Shown here: piece after piece, positions 16,972 to 26,112 of the stretch | Layout: every line of letters starts with the position of its first letter | Numbering within the stretch: the first letter of the stretch is position 1 | Assembly (NCBI RefSeq): GCF_009928685.1 | Contig: NZ_WWEO01000040.1 | Location: forward strand, 62,001-126,000 | DNA from: Mucilaginibacter agri | Lineage (GTDB): Bacteria; Bacteroidota; Bacteroidia; Sphingobacteriales; Sphingobacteriaceae | Reading direction: 5' to 3' | DNA: 64,000 nucleotides | Notes under the pieces: model-generated | What the model was told of the DNA's origin: nothing | Databases searched by the model: none | The model's input: only the letters and a program-made list of their open reading frames with translations | Position numbers and translations under genes: made by a program

Positions 16972-18879
16972 TTATAGAGCCTCCTCTACATACATCTCAT
17001 CAATGGCACCTGCGTATTTGTTCTCAATAACTTTACGCTTAGCTTTTAGGGTAACGGTCATTTCACCTTCTTCCATGCTGAAAGGGTTGCGTTTTACCTT
17101 GAAGTTTTTAATACGCTCGAACTTGGCCAGCTCGTTGGATAACTTTTTAATATCCTGGCCTATCCAGTCTGTTACCTGCTTATCGCTAATGAATTGCTCG
17201 GGCTGTTCGAAGTATTGCTCCGTTAAGCCGAAAGTTTCCTGCAAGCCCTCGCGCGATGGAACGATGATAGCAGTTACATATTCGCGTTTATCGCCAACTA
17301 AAAATACCTGCTCAATTTTAGGGCTTTTTAAATAGGTGTTTTCAACCGGGGTAGGGTATATGTTTTTGCCGTAAGCGTTAACCAGCATGTTTTTAAGGCG
17401 ATCGGTAATTTGCAGATAGCCTTTATGGAAACGGCCGATATCACCAGTATGAAACCAGCCGTCGGCGTCGATGGCAACTTTGGTTTCTTCGGGTTTATTC
17501 CAGTAGCCTTTCATCACGCATACACCGCGAATAATAATCTCACCTTCTTCCGATTCAAATTCGGGGTCGAAACTGTCGTGGGTTTGTATGGTGTAGATCT
17601 TGCCGGTTTCGATATTCTGAATTGCGGTTTCCGTACCTTTTAAAATACGGCCTACGGTGCCATAAACCTGGCGTTCAAATTCGGTTACGGCCATAGGTCC
17701 GGTAGTTTCTGTTAAGCCGAAACCTTCCAGAATTGGCACACCAAGATTGCCGAAAAACTCGCCTACATTGCGTGGCAAAGCGCCACCGCCCGAGATCAGG
17801 AATTTAAGACGGCCGCCTGTTTTCTCAATAATTTTGCTAAATACCAGCTTGTGGGCAATTTTATATTCGCGGGTTAAAATAAAGCCTGGGTTTTTCCCGC
17901 TTTCTTTAACCTTGCGGTATTTCTGGCCAATATCCATGGCCCATAAAAATATCTTGGTTTTCATGCCGCCGGCGCTCATGCCGTTTTTGTTGGCCTTGTC
18001 GTGTATGCGTTCTAATAAACGTGGCACGCAGTTCATAATGGTAGGCTTAACCTCCATCAGGTTTTTGGCTAATAATTCCAGGCTTTGAGCAAAGGCTATT
18101 TTACAGCCAGCACCGCAGCATATGTAATAAGTAGCGCAACGCTCGAACACGTGGGATAACGGTAAAAACGAAAGGAACAAATCGTTTTCATCTACAATCG
18201 AAATCTGATCTAAACCATAACGAACCGTTTCTACAAAGTTGCTGTGGGTAAGCATAACACCCTTAGGGGTACCTGTGGTACCTGAAGTGTAAATAAGGCA
18301 CGAAAGATCCGAAGGTAAAATACCTTCTCGTGCAATGTTAATCTTCATGCGGTATTGCTCAACAACAGCTTTACCTTCAGCAATAGCATCTTCAAAACTG
18401 ATTACACCGGCACTAAGGTTCAGGCCATCGGTATATTTGTCAAATTCGTTAAACGCAGGAATAATGCGGATCAGGTCGGGGCAGTTGTTAGCAACCTTAA
18501 GCACTTTGCGCAGTAGAAACGGATTACCCACTAAGAGCGTTTTTGAGCCCGAATCGTTCAGGATATATTCAATCTCCGCCTCGGTAAGGGTAGGGTATAT
18601 CGATGCATTTACAGCTCCAATTTGTTGTAATGCCTGGTCGTAATAAATGTAATCCGGCCCGTTCTCTATCAGCAAACCTAGGCGGTCGCCCTTTTTTATA
18701 CCTATATCAAGAAACCAGGCGGATAATGCATCAGCCTTGTCAAGGGTCTCCCGGTAAGATATCTCTTGCCAGGTATCCTTAACCTTGTCTATTAAAAAAG
18801 TATGCGAGTCCGGGTGAATATTTTTTACAACGTTTCTAATCAATTCAGGAACGGTTGCAACATCTTTATTCAGGTTCAT
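16972..18879 (-). CDS. Long-chain fatty acid-CoA ligase (AMP-binding)
   Basis: 635-residue adenylate-forming enzyme that activates fatty acids to acyl-CoA. The P-loop-like motif is LIYTSGTTGTPKGVMLTHSN, the mid-region contains GFGLTETTGP, and the C-terminal half has GYWNKPEET and GWFHTGDIG with a following KNMLVNAYGKNIYP segment holding the catalytic Lys. It is closest in style to the long-chain FAA1/FadD15 group. It is monocistronic. Confidence 0.93.
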   Translation of the reverse strand: MNLNKDVATVPELIRNVVKNIHPDSHTFLIDKVKDTWQEISYRETLDKADALSAWFLDIGIKKGDRLGLLIENGPDYIYYDQALQQIGAVNASIYPTLTEAEIEYILNDSGSKTLLVGNPFLLRKVLKVANNCPDLIRIIPAFNEFDKYTDGLNLSAGVISFEDAIAEGKAVVEQYRMKINIAREGILPSDLSCLIYTSGTTGTPKGVMLTHSNFVETVRYGLDQISIVDENDLFLSFLPLSHVFERCATYYICCGAGCKIAFAQSLELLAKNLMEVKPTIMNCVPRLLERIHDKANKNGMSAGGMKTKIFLWAMDIGQKYRKVKESGKNPGFILTREYKIAHKLVFSKIIEKTGGRLKFLISGGGALPRNVGEFFGNLGVPILEGFGLTETTGPMAVTEFERQVYGTVGRILKGTETAIQNIETGKIYTIQTHDSFDPEFESEEGEIIIRGVCVMKGYWNKPEETKVAIDADGWFHTGDIGRFHKGYLQITDRLKNMLVNAYGKNIYPTPVENTYLKSPKIEQVFLVGDKREYVTAIIVPSREGLQETFGLTEQYFEQPEQFISDKQVTDWIGQDIKKLSNELAKFERIKNFKVKRNPFSMEEGEMTVTLKAKRKVIENKYAGAIDEMYVEEAL

Positions 18880-19201
18880 TAAGTTTAATCGGGGTTTATA
18901 AAGTCAGCAAATTTAGTTATTTAAAAGTAAAAACAAATTAGGACTAAATAGGGGGGTATTAAGGGGCGATAATATTAACAATGTTAACTGGGCATGGTTT
19001 TAGAAAAGTAAACCTCTCCCCAACCCCTCTCCGTGGGAGAGGGGCTTTAAGAATTTCCTGACTAATGATTCTCGACTCTTGGCTCCAAATGATTTAACGA
19101 TTAATTAATAAAATAACAATGTAACCCGTTCAACTTCTGCTGATTGGTTCCGTATAACCTGTTATTATTAACTCTTAAATAATAACCTAAAAATTACCAT
19201 T
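18880..19201. other. Intergenic region with repeats, upstream of a lipoprotein gene
   Basis: This 322-bp gap holds the divergent start regions of the acyl-CoA ligase and the lipoprotein gene. It contains a CCTCTCC...GGAGAGG hairpin-type repeat (about 19012-19045) and one GATTCTCGACTCTTGGCTCC repeat of the GAATCAAGA family (19067-19086). No gene is seen. Confidence 0.6.
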
Positions 19202-20818
19202 ATGCAGAAATTTACCAATCCACGTGTATGGGTATTGGCAATTGCCACAGCGGCAATGCTGGCTGGCAGTTGTACAAAAAATGCAGCAATACCCGATGCT
19301 GCAGTGCATTCAGACAGTGTTAAAATCAATGCTGTTAAAGCTACTAAGACAATGGCCATCTCGGCTTCCGAGGGTTTTGAGGTGGGTTCAACAAGCCCGA
19401 AAACAGCTTATGACGTTTCGCCTACAGGCTCTAGCAGCGGCGATAATGTAACCTTGTCGGGAAAATCATGGAATATGTATGATGCGCTGGTTGGTAACCT
19501 GGCGGCCGATTTAAAAGCTGGCTCATGGAGTGCCCGTGTGCGTAACACCGGTAAAATTACCATGCTGTTTGATGTTACTACAGGTATCAGCACGGTAACC
19601 ATTAAAAGCGGTACTTATACTGGCGATACCGCGAGCCAGTGGGGTTTATTTTATTCGGTGGACGGAGGCAGCACCTGGGCTCAGTCGGGCACAAATGTTA
19701 CCACCACCTCGTCATTGGCGGTAAGCACCTTTACCCTTACACTTAGCGGCACGGCACGTTTAGAGATCCGTAAGTTAACCGGTGGCAGCAATCGTATTAA
19801 TATTGACGATATCACCATTAACGACAATGCAGGCGGCGGCACCGGCGGAACTGTTGTAACAGGCAAGAAGTTCTTATTTGATGTAAGTCACCTCGAAAAC
19901 GCCGGTAGCGCCGATTGGCAGATAGATGCCGACGGTACCGAAAACGTAGCTACCTATACCGGTGGTACTACTGTTGAAACCAAAGCGCAACGTACACCAA
20001 CACCGTCTTATACAGGCATTACAGCCAGCACACCAGAAACCTATTGGAAAGGTGCTATTTCTGCCTGGGCGGTTGAGCTGGTGAAGAAAGGCGAATTAGT
20101 TGAATCGCTGCCAAGTGGATCTACCATCACTTATGGTACTTCCGCTACGCAGGATCTCAGCAATTACGATGTGTTTGTAGTAGTTGAGCCTAACCGTTTA
20201 TTTACCGCTGCAGAGAAAACCGCGCTAATGAACTTTGTTGCCAATGGCGGCGGTTTAATGATGATTGCCGACCATACTGCTGCCACCACAGCAGGCACGG
20301 ATGCTAACGGTTATAATCCATCTGACCGCGACGGCGATGGTTACGATTCGCCACGTGTATGGAATGACCTGATGACCAATAATGGTATTAATAATAACAA
20401 GCCCTTTGGTTTCAATATTGACTATGTAGATATTAATGATCAGCCAACCAGCAATGTATATACCGGCACAAATGCCAACGCTCAGAAGGTGTTGAATGGT
20501 GCTGCAGGTAGTGCTTCAAAACTTGCGTTTTATGATGGTTGTACTGCTACCTTATACTCAGCTAACAATTCAAACGTGCAGGGATTATTCTGGCGCAGTA
20601 GCTCAACTAATGGAGGTAGCACGGGGGTAATGGCATTGTTGTCAACTTATGGTTCAGGCCGTGTTGTATTTATCGGTGACAGTTCACCTGCAGATGACGG
20701 TACAGGCGACCCTAATGATAGTCTGTTCAATGGCTGGTCGGGCGATGCGCCATCTGGTTATACCTCGCATCCGGCATTGCATTTAAATGCTTCGCTTTGG
20801 TTAGCCAAGGCTATATAA
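19202..20818 (+). CDS. Secreted lipoprotein with glutamine-amidotransferase-like domain
   Basis: 538 residues. A lipoprotein signal peptide ends at a lipobox (AAMLAGSCTKN). Residues 50-200 form a beta-rich, Ser/Thr/Gly-rich jelly-roll-like domain. A short Gly linker then leads into a domain (residues 220-538) resembling class I glutamine-amidotransferase-like folds (LFDVSHLENAGS, NYDVFVVVEPNRLF, MNFVANGGGLMMIADHT, GRVVFIGDSSPAD). A DRDGDGYDS loop could bind calcium. No catalytic Cys-His pair is obvious. The role may be carbohydrate or nucleic-acid related; this is uncertain. Confidence 0.7.
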   Translation: MQKFTNPRVWVLAIATAAMLAGSCTKNAAIPDAAVHSDSVKINAVKATKTMAISASEGFEVGSTSPKTAYDVSPTGSSSGDNVTLSGKSWNMYDALVGNLAADLKAGSWSARVRNTGKITMLFDVTTGISTVTIKSGTYTGDTASQWGLFYSVDGGSTWAQSGTNVTTTSSLAVSTFTLTLSGTARLEIRKLTGGSNRINIDDITINDNAGGGTGGTVVTGKKFLFDVSHLENAGSADWQIDADGTENVATYTGGTTVETKAQRTPTPSYTGITASTPETYWKGAISAWAVELVKKGELVESLPSGSTITYGTSATQDLSNYDVFVVVEPNRLFTAAEKTALMNFVANGGGLMMIADHTAATTAGTDANGYNPSDRDGDGYDSPRVWNDLMTNNGINNNKPFGFNIDYVDINDQPTSNVYTGTNANAQKVLNGAAGSASKLAFYDGCTATLYSANNSNVQGLFWRSSSTNGGSTGVMALLSTYGSGRVVFIGDSSPADDGTGDPNDSLFNGWSGDAPSGYTSHPALHLNASLWLAKAI

Positions 20819-20844
20819 TAACTGTTTCTATTTACTTTGCTTGG

Positions 20845-20876
20845 AGCGGCTGCTGTAATGGTGGCCGCTTTTTTTA
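20845..20876 (+). terminator. Rho-independent terminator after the lipoprotein gene
   Basis: AGCGGC and GCCGCT arms enclose a 13-nt loop and are followed by a run of seven T. Confidence 0.8.
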
Positions 20877-20940
20877 TTACTTATTGATGATCAACCAATA
20901 TTAAATTGGCGTGTTATATCATTCAAATCAAAACAGCATC

Positions 20941-21537
20941 ATGAAAATAGTAATAGTTGGTGCATCGGGCACCATTGGAAAAAAGGTAGCGGAAGCGCTG
21001 CGCGAAAAGCATGAAGTAGTTACAGCAGGCAGAAGCTCGGGCGATGTACGCCTAGATATCAGTTCGGTAGCCTCTATAGAGAGTTTTTACAAGGAACTAG
21101 GTAAGTTCGATGCTGTAGTAAGCATTGCGGGTGAAGCCCACATGGCTCCGATAAAAGATATTAAGGATGTTGATTTTAGGAAAGGTATAGACAATAAGCT
21201 AATGGGGCAGGTGAACCTGGTGCTCGTTGGTCAACATTACATTAATCCTACTGGTTCGTTTACATTAACCTCTGGCACACTTAGTGGCGATCCAATAAAA
21301 ATGGGCGTAAATCTAAGTACCGTAAATGGGGCTATCAATTCGTTCGTCATAGGCGCAGCAGTCGACTTGGAGAATGGTATTCGTATCAATGCCGTTAGCC
21401 CCGGTGTAGTAGAAGATTCACCTGAGTATTTTGATGCTTTTCCGGGACATATTCCGGTTGCAATGGATAAGGTGGTGGCGGCTTACGTGAAGAGTGTTTT
21501 AGGGGCAGGGACAGGGCAGGTGATAGCGGTTCATTAA
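20941..21537 (+). CDS. Short SDR-type oxidoreductase
   Basis: 198 residues with a Rossmann cofactor motif GASGTIG at the N-terminus, DAVVSIAGEAH in the NNAG position, and SPGVVEDSPEYF after the active-site region. The usual YxxxK is replaced by VNGAINSFV, as in the short atypical SDR group, so the catalytic role is unsure. ATG 20941 is chosen over the upstream GTG at 20911, because the Rossmann motif follows it directly. Confidence 0.85.
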   Translation: MKIVIVGASGTIGKKVAEALREKHEVVTAGRSSGDVRLDISSVASIESFYKELGKFDAVVSIAGEAHMAPIKDIKDVDFRKGIDNKLMGQVNLVLVGQHYINPTGSFTLTSGTLSGDPIKMGVNLSTVNGAINSFVIGAAVDLENGIRINAVSPGVVEDSPEYFDAFPGHIPVAMDKVVAAYVKSVLGAGTGQVIAVH

Positions 21538-21849
21538 CTGCCTCTCTCCAGATATCGTCTTTGCGAGATACCGCCCGTCCCGATAACGATCGGGAAAGCA
21601 ATCCCCGACCGACACGCTGAAACTTTAGTAACGCATTTCCATTTTCCATTAGGAAGGGTAGGGAAGTGATATTTATGTCAGTGGATGTTCTTTTTCTTTT
21701 CTCTCAAAAGAAAAATGAACCAAAAAGAAAAGTCGTGGCTGCTTTATTTTCTATTAAAGTTAGTGGTTAGGCAGGAGTTGTGCTGCCCGAAAATCAAGAT
21801 GCCACAGGAAGATCGTTATTAACGGTTTTGCTGTGTTAGCCTTATGGTA
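21538..21849. other. Intergenic region with degenerate repeats
   Basis: This 312-bp gap contains a CGTCTTTGCGAGATAC...GCAATC segment related to GTCATTGCGAG repeats, a TCCCGAT/ATCGGGA hairpin (about 21580-21597), and a CTTTT...AAAAG segment (about 21690-21735) of self-complementary pyrimidine and purine tracts. No credible ORF is seen. Confidence 0.5.
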
Positions 21850-22608
21850 TTAATTATGGCTGATAGCCTTCAAATTGTCTTGATTTAAGCTGTATACTTC
21901 TTCTACCGGTACCGCTTTCTTTGAAACTTTATTTAGGTCTTTTCCCTCTTTTGTCCATAAAAAAGGATATATAGAAAAAGCCTGATTACCATCGACTCCT
22001 TGAATGTCTTTTTCCCAGCCTTTCCACCTTAGTGTGGCGTAAAATTTAGCTATATTGCCATTAAAGCAAAAATCTAAAAAGTCAGAATAAGTAAAGTTTA
22101 GCGGTTCCCAATACAAACTTTCCGGAGCAAAATAGTACATCTTACCAAAGTCATTGCCGAGCGCTCCACCGTTAATTGCGAATAGGCCTCCAACAACATC
22201 GTCTGCTACTAACAACAGCTTTGGTTGCTCGCCGAAATTTGAAAAAGTTTTTCCTTTATTCCAGGATGGGATACTTCTATTTAATTTATCTGACCCCGAA
22301 CCGAGAATTCTTAACCAACCATTATCGATTATTACGCCACCTGTGAAATAAACTATAGCACCCATTGGAGATCGAGTTGTTATTTGCAACTGATGTAAAG
22401 CAGTATCTGCTTTGATTTTATTGACAGGTAAGAATTCTACTTTGTTTTTAGATGAAACAGCCCAGTCCTTTACTAAATCCCAACCAGATTTATCAGCAGT
22501 GAGTTCGGCAAGATTTCGTGTTTTAAGTTGAGCCAGCAACGGTAATTGAGATAAAATTAAAAGAACTGCAATCAGCGTTATTTTATGACTTAGGTTTAGG
22601 GTTTTCAT
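21850..22608 (-). CDS. DUF2625 family secreted protein
   Basis: 252 residues with a signal peptide (MKTLNLSHKITLIAVLLILS...LLAQ). The DUF2625 conserved blocks are strong: ITTRSPMGAIVYFTGGVIID, NGWLRILGSGS, FAINGGALGNDFGKMYYFAP and FSIYPFLWTKEGKD. Function is unknown. The frame stays open a further 48 codons upstream, but ATG 22608 starts the signal peptide and the upstream part overlaps iscA. Confidence 0.88.
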   Translation of the reverse strand: MKTLNLSHKITLIAVLLILSQLPLLAQLKTRNLAELTADKSGWDLVKDWAVSSKNKVEFLPVNKIKADTALHQLQITTRSPMGAIVYFTGGVIIDNGWLRILGSGSDKLNRSIPSWNKGKTFSNFGEQPKLLLVADDVVGGLFAINGGALGNDFGKMYYFAPESLYWEPLNFTYSDFLDFCFNGNIAKFYATLRWKGWEKDIQGVDGNQAFSIYPFLWTKEGKDLNKVSKKAVPVEEVYSLNQDNLKAISHN

Positions 22609-22630
22609 TATCTGTAAATATAGAAAAACA

Positions 22631-22656
22631 AAAAAGGCGCTAAAAGCGCCTTTTTC
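22631..22656 (-). terminator. Terminator of the isc operon
   Basis: AAAAAGGCGC and GCGCCTTTTT arms enclose a short loop, 23 bp downstream of the iscA stop. Confidence 0.8.
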
Positions 22657-22678
22657 AATATTATAATCAAACTGATTT

Positions 22679-23005
22679 TTATACCGAGAAACTCTCTCCG
22701 CAACCGCAGGTACGGCTGGCGTTAGGGTTGTTGAAATTGAAACCTTTACCATTTAGGCCATCCGAAAAATCCAGTTCGGTGCCGGCTAAGTAAAGAAATG
22801 ATTTCATATCGAGCGCCATTTTAACGCCTTTGTCTTCAAAAAACTGATCGCCTTTTTTCTCTTCGTTATCAAAATCAAGGTTGTATGATAAACCCGAACA
22901 TCCTCCGCCCTGAACAGACACGCGTAAAAAATACGAAGCATCCAGCCCGGCATCAGTCATCAGGTGATCTATTTTATCTTTTGCTTTATCAGTTACAGTT
23001 ACCAT
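22679..23005 (-). CDS. iscA: Iron-sulfur cluster carrier/assembly protein, IscA/ErpA type
   Basis: 108-residue HesB/IscA-family A-type carrier. The three ligand cysteines are present: GGGCSGLSY and the C-terminal TCGCGESF. It is the last gene of iscS-iscU-iscA, so it most likely receives clusters from IscU and delivers them to apoproteins. The exact subgroup (IscA, ErpA or SufA) is not decided here. Confidence 0.93.
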   Translation of the reverse strand: MVTVTDKAKDKIDHLMTDAGLDASYFLRVSVQGGGCSGLSYNLDFDNEEKKGDQFFEDKGVKMALDMKSFLYLAGTELDFSDGLNGKGFNFNNPNASRTCGCGESFSV

Positions 23006-23015
23006 TGTGTTAAAT

Positions 23016-23098
23016 AGAGTCAGGAATCAAGAATCGAGAGTCAAGATAAACTCCGTAAAAGAAGTCTCGTTTCTTGGCTCTTGATTCTTGACTCTTAT
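23016..23098. repeat. GAATCAAGA-family repeat pair between iscU and iscA
   Basis: GAGTCAGGAATCAAGAATCG (about 23017) and its complement-like partner TCTTGGCTCTTGATTCTTGA (about 23073) face each other within the 95-bp spacer. The transcript could fold into a long imperfect hairpin. Confidence 0.65.
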
Positions 23099-23100
23099 TT

Positions 23101-23514
23101 TTAGTGGTGTGATTTTTCAGTTTCGATAGGTGCTAAGCCATTTTTAACGCGGTAATCGTTAATAGCAGCTTTGATAGCATCTTCGGCTAAAACAGAGCAG
23201 TGGATTTTTACCGGAGGTAAAGCCAACTCCTCTACAATGTCCATGTTGTCGATGGTCATCGCATCGTCAATAGATTTGCCTTTTAACCACTCGGTAGCTA
23301 AAGATGATGATGCAATTGCAGACCCGCAACCAAATGTTTTGAATTTAGCATCGGTGATTACATTGTTATCATCAACTTCAATTTGCAGGCGCATTACGTC
23401 GCCGCACTCTGGTGCACCAACAAGGCCGGTACCCACCTTGCTGCTCGATTTATCTAAGGTACCCACGTTACGCGGGTTGGTGTAATGATCAATTACTTTA
23501 TCTGAATAAGCCAT
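23101..23514 (-). CDS. iscU: IscU, iron-sulfur cluster scaffold
   Basis: 137-residue scaffold on which [2Fe-2S] clusters are built. All three cluster Cys motifs are present: APECGDVM, FKTFGCGSAIASSS and IHCSVLAEDAI, the last preceded by the chaperone-binding LPPVK. It lies 126 bp downstream of iscS. Confidence 0.97.
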   Translation of the reverse strand: MAYSDKVIDHYTNPRNVGTLDKSSSKVGTGLVGAPECGDVMRLQIEVDDNNVITDAKFKTFGCGSAIASSSLATEWLKGKSIDDAMTIDNMDIVEELALPPVKIHCSVLAEDAIKAAINDYRVKNGLAPIETEKSHH

Positions 23515-23605
23515 GGCTTTCTTTTTTACTTTGTGTTTGTTGTCAGTTGTCGGTTATCAGTTGTCTGATTCACCTGTTATTATATTCTAATTCTATGCCA
23601 GATAA

Positions 23606-23638
23606 ATTCGAAATCGAAAATCCGACATCCGAAATTGA
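23606..23638. repeat. TCCGAAAT-type repeat abutting the iscS stop
   Basis: AAATCGAAAATCCGACATCC and the following GAAATT are a diverged relative of the 32-bp ends of the element in the nuoC-nuoD gap. Confidence 0.5.
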
Positions 23639-23640
23639 TC

Positions 23641-24852
23641 TTAGTGTTCTGCCCACTCAATCGAGTTAAGGTCGATACCTTCTTTAAACATTTCCCATAG
23701 CGGAGAAAGTTCGCGTAGGTGTGTTACCGATCTTTTAGTTACCTCAATAGCGTAGTCAATTTCTTCTTCAGTTGTAAAACGGCCTAAACCGAAACGGATT
23801 GAAGAGTGCGCCAAATCATCAGATAAACCTAACGATTTTAAAACGTATGATGGTTCTAAAGAAGCCGAAGTACAAGCCGAACCTGATGATACAGCTAAAT
23901 CTTTCATGGCCATCATTAAACCTTCGCCCTCAACATATTTGAAAGAGATATTGGCAACGTGTGGTAAGCGGTGTTCAACGTTTCCGTTTACATAGCTTTC
24001 TTCTAACACAGTTAAAGCAGATTCTAATTTGTCGCGCAGTTTCGATAAACGAGCAGCTTCTTCGGTCATTTCTAAACGAGCCAGTTCGCAAGCTTTACCT
24101 AAACCAACAATGCCTGGTACGTTAAGGGTGCCAGAACGCATACCGCGCTCGTGACCGCCACCGTCCATTTGGGCAGTAACTTTAACACGTGGTCCTTTAC
24201 GGCGTACATATAATGCACCAACACCTTTAGGGCCATACATTTTATGAGCTGATAAAGCCAGCAGGTCAATACCATCAGCATTAACATCAACCGGGATTTT
24301 GCCTACCGCCTGGGTAGCATCAGTCATAAATAAAGCACCGTGTTTGTGGGCAATTGCAGATATTTCTTTAACCGGCTGTATAACGCCGATCTCGTTGTTG
24401 CCATACATAATAGATACCAAGATAGTTTCTGGGGTCATTGCAGCTTCTAACTCTGCAAGATCAATTAAACCATCTTCTTTAACCGGTAGGTAGGTAACAC
24501 GTGCACCTAACTTCTCGATGTGTTTGCAGGTATCTAATACAGCTTTGTGCTCGGTAACAGCGGTAATAACGTGGTTACCTTTATCTTTATACATTTCAAA
24601 CACACCTTTAATAGCCAGGTTGTCTGACTCGGTTGCGCCTGAAGTAAAAATGATTTCTTTTTCGTTTGCGCCAATTAGTTTGGCAACTTGCTCACGTGCA
24701 TAGTCAACCGCTTCTTCGGCTACCCAACCAAAAGCATGGTTACGGCTTGCCGCATTACCAAACTTTTGCACAAAGTAAGGCACCATTGCGTCTAAGACCC
24801 TTGGGTCCATGGGCGTGGTAGCGTTGTTATCTAAATATACAGGGATGTTCAT
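23641..24852 (-). CDS. iscS: IscS, cysteine desulfurase
   Basis: PLP enzyme that supplies sulfur for Fe-S clusters and tRNA thiolation. The PLP Lys sits in [17 protein letters not shown] and the catalytic Cys in [17 protein letters not shown], the long-loop (group I) form. It is 403 residues. It is the first gene of iscS-iscU-iscA, with no IscR or HscAB in this locus. Confidence 0.97.
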   Translation of the reverse strand: MNIPVYLDNNATTPMDPRVLDAMVPYFVQKFGNAASRNHAFGWVAEEAVDYAREQVAKLIGANEKEIIFTSGATESDNLAIKGVFEMYKDKGNHVITAVTEHKAVLDTCKHIEKLGARVTYLPVKEDGLIDLAELEAAMTPETILVSIMYGNNEIGVIQPVKEISAIAHKHGALFMTDATQAVGKIPVDVNADGIDLLALSAHKMYGPKGVGALYVRRKGPRVKVTAQMDGGGHERGMRSGTLNVPGIVGLGKACELARLEMTEEAARLSKLRDKLESALTVLEESYVNGNVEHRLPHVANISFKYVEGEGLMMAMKDLAVSSGSACTSASLEPSYVLKSLGLSDDLAHSSIRFGLGRFTTEEEIDYAIEVTKRSVTHLRELSPLWEMFKEGIDLNSIEWAEH

Positions 24853-24871
24853 AGCTGTTCAATTACAATTA

Positions 24872-24879
24872 CAAAGATA
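24872..24879 (-). promoter_or_regulatory. TAnnTTTG -7 element for the isc operon
   Basis: TATCTTTG on the minus strand lies 19 bp upstream of the iscS ATG, predicting a leader of about a dozen bases. Confidence 0.5.
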
Positions 24880-24956
24880 AGTAAACTTTACCGAGAAAAT
24901 ATTCAATCTTTGGTTATATATGCCTCCGGGGGTCATTAATTTGCAATTTTTAGTCT

Positions 24957-25385
24957 ATGAAAAAAGTAGAACATATTGGGATAGCCGTAAACAACATTGC
25001 CGAAGCTTCTAAGATATATGAAAAGCTCCTCAATACGGGCGTCTACAAAACCGAAGAAGTGGCCTCTGAGCATGTTTTGACAGCCTTTTTACAAAGCGGA
25101 CCTAATAAAATTGAGTTACTACAAGCTACTTCTGAAGATAGCGCCATTGCTACATTTTTAGCCCGCAAAGGGGAGGGTATACACCACATTGCTTTTGATG
25201 TTGACGACATTGAAGCTGAGATGGCCCGACTTAAACAAGAAGGCTTCATCTTATTGAACGATAAACCTAAGCGCGGTGCGGATAATAAGCTGGTGTGCTT
25301 TGTGCATCCGAAGAGTGCGAATGGGGTTTTGGTGGAGCTATGCCAGAACGAGAATCAAGAATCAAGAGACAAGAATCAAGACTGA
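24957..25385 (+). CDS. mce: Methylmalonyl-CoA epimerase
   Basis: Interconverts (R)- and (S)-methylmalonyl-CoA in propionate/succinate metabolism. It is a glyoxalase/VOC fold with the metal ligands in VEHIGIAVNNI (His), IHHIAFDV (His) and VLVELCQ (Glu). The family normally ends about at ELCQ. Here 12 further residues (NENQESRDKNQD) are encoded by an intergenic GAATCAAGA-type repeat that has replaced the stop region. Confidence 0.95.
   Translation: MKKVEHIGIAVNNIAEASKIYEKLLNTGVYKTEEVASEHVLTAFLQSGPNKIELLQATSEDSAIATFLARKGEGIHHIAFDVDDIEAEMARLKQEGFILLNDKPKRGADNKLVCFVHPKSANGVLVELCQNENQESRDKNQD
25350..25383. repeat. GAATCAAGA-family repeat inside the 3' end of mce
   Basis: GAATCAAGAATCAAGAGACA, followed by AGAATCAAGAC, is read in frame as the C-terminal tail of mce. 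Confidence 0.8.
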
Positions 25386-25795
25386 TCTTTTATTCTCTAA
25401 TAAAAGTTTGTCATTCCGACGATAGGAGGAATCTTCTTCGTTATAAAATTCGAACTTGTATATCGAAGTAGATTCGTCGCTGGCGCTCTGAATGACAAAA
25501 TGGAGAGGCTATTCACTGCTAAACCTGATTGTCGCGGCACGCAGTAGAACAGAAAGCAGGGCCGGAGGAAGCAAAGTGACTCTGAGCGTTCGTTTACAAA
25601 AGAGCCTCACCCAATCCTCCCCAAAGGAGAGGGCTTTTTCTTAATATTATCTGAAATGGGCAATAAAACACTCTTCTACCGCTGAGAGGGCTGGGTGAGG
25701 CCAAATGTTAAAAACTTTTTATCCAACCCTTTTTAATTTTCACTTTTAATCGTATATTTGCACCTCTTTTATTAAGAAAGAAAGTAAATATTAAT
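25386..25795. other. Repeat-rich intergenic region upstream of rpmE2
   Basis: This 410-bp gap has two inverted elements. The first is 25408-25498: GTCATTCCGACGATAGGAGG at the left, ATGACAA at the right. The second is about 25604-25701, with GCCTCACCCA and TGGGTGAGGC ends. After them comes the rpmE2 promoter. No gene is seen. Confidence 0.7.
25753..25760 (+). promoter_or_regulatory. TAnnTTTG -7 element for rpmE2
   Basis: TATATTTG lies 35 bp upstream of the rpmE2 ATG. The predicted leader is about 28-30 nt, long enough for regulation. Confidence 0.55.
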
Positions 25796-26044
25796 ATGAA
25801 ACAGGACCTGCATCCCAAAAACTATAGATTAGTTGTATTTAAAGATATGTCAAACGACTATTCTTTTATCACTAAATCATGCATCGATACCCGCGAGACC
25901 GTTAAATGGGAAGACGGTAATGAGTATCCATTAGTAAAATTAGAGATCTCTCATACGTCTCACCCTTTCTACACAGGTAAAATGAAACTGGTAGATACAG
26001 CAGGACGTATCGATAAATTCCGTAGCCGTTACAACAAAAAGTAA
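25796..26044 (+). CDS. rpmE2: 50S ribosomal protein L31, type B
   Basis: 82 residues with the type B pattern [20 protein letters not shown] and [27 protein letters not shown]. It lacks the zinc-binding Cys motifs of type A L31, so it is the zinc-free form often linked to zinc economy. It is followed by a strong terminator. Confidence 0.96.
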   Translation: MKQDLHPKNYRLVVFKDMSNDYSFITKSCIDTRETVKWEDGNEYPLVKLEISHTSHPFYTGKMKLVDTAGRIDKFRSRYNKK

Positions 26045-26071
26045 TCAGTTACCGGATAATATAAATATTAG

Positions 26072-26103
26072 AAAGTCCCCCGTACATCGGGGGACTTTTT
26101 TAT
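26072..26103 (+). terminator. rpmE2 terminator overlapping the next promoter
   Basis: AAGTCCCCC and GGGGGACTT arms are followed by a T run. The end of the T run is part of the TATTTTTG element of the next gene. Confidence 0.85.
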
Positions 26104-26108
26104 TTTTG
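26101..26108 (+). promoter_or_regulatory. TAnnTTTG -7 element, leaderless-type, for the GlmU-like gene
   Basis: TATTTTTG ends 4 bp before ATG 26113 and shares bases with the preceding terminator T run. Confidence 0.5.
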
Positions 26109-26112
26109 CGCA

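Noticed and set aside
22609..22752. Longer start for the DUF2625 protein
   Set aside because: The added 48 residues overlap iscA and precede a clear signal peptide that starts at ATG 22608.
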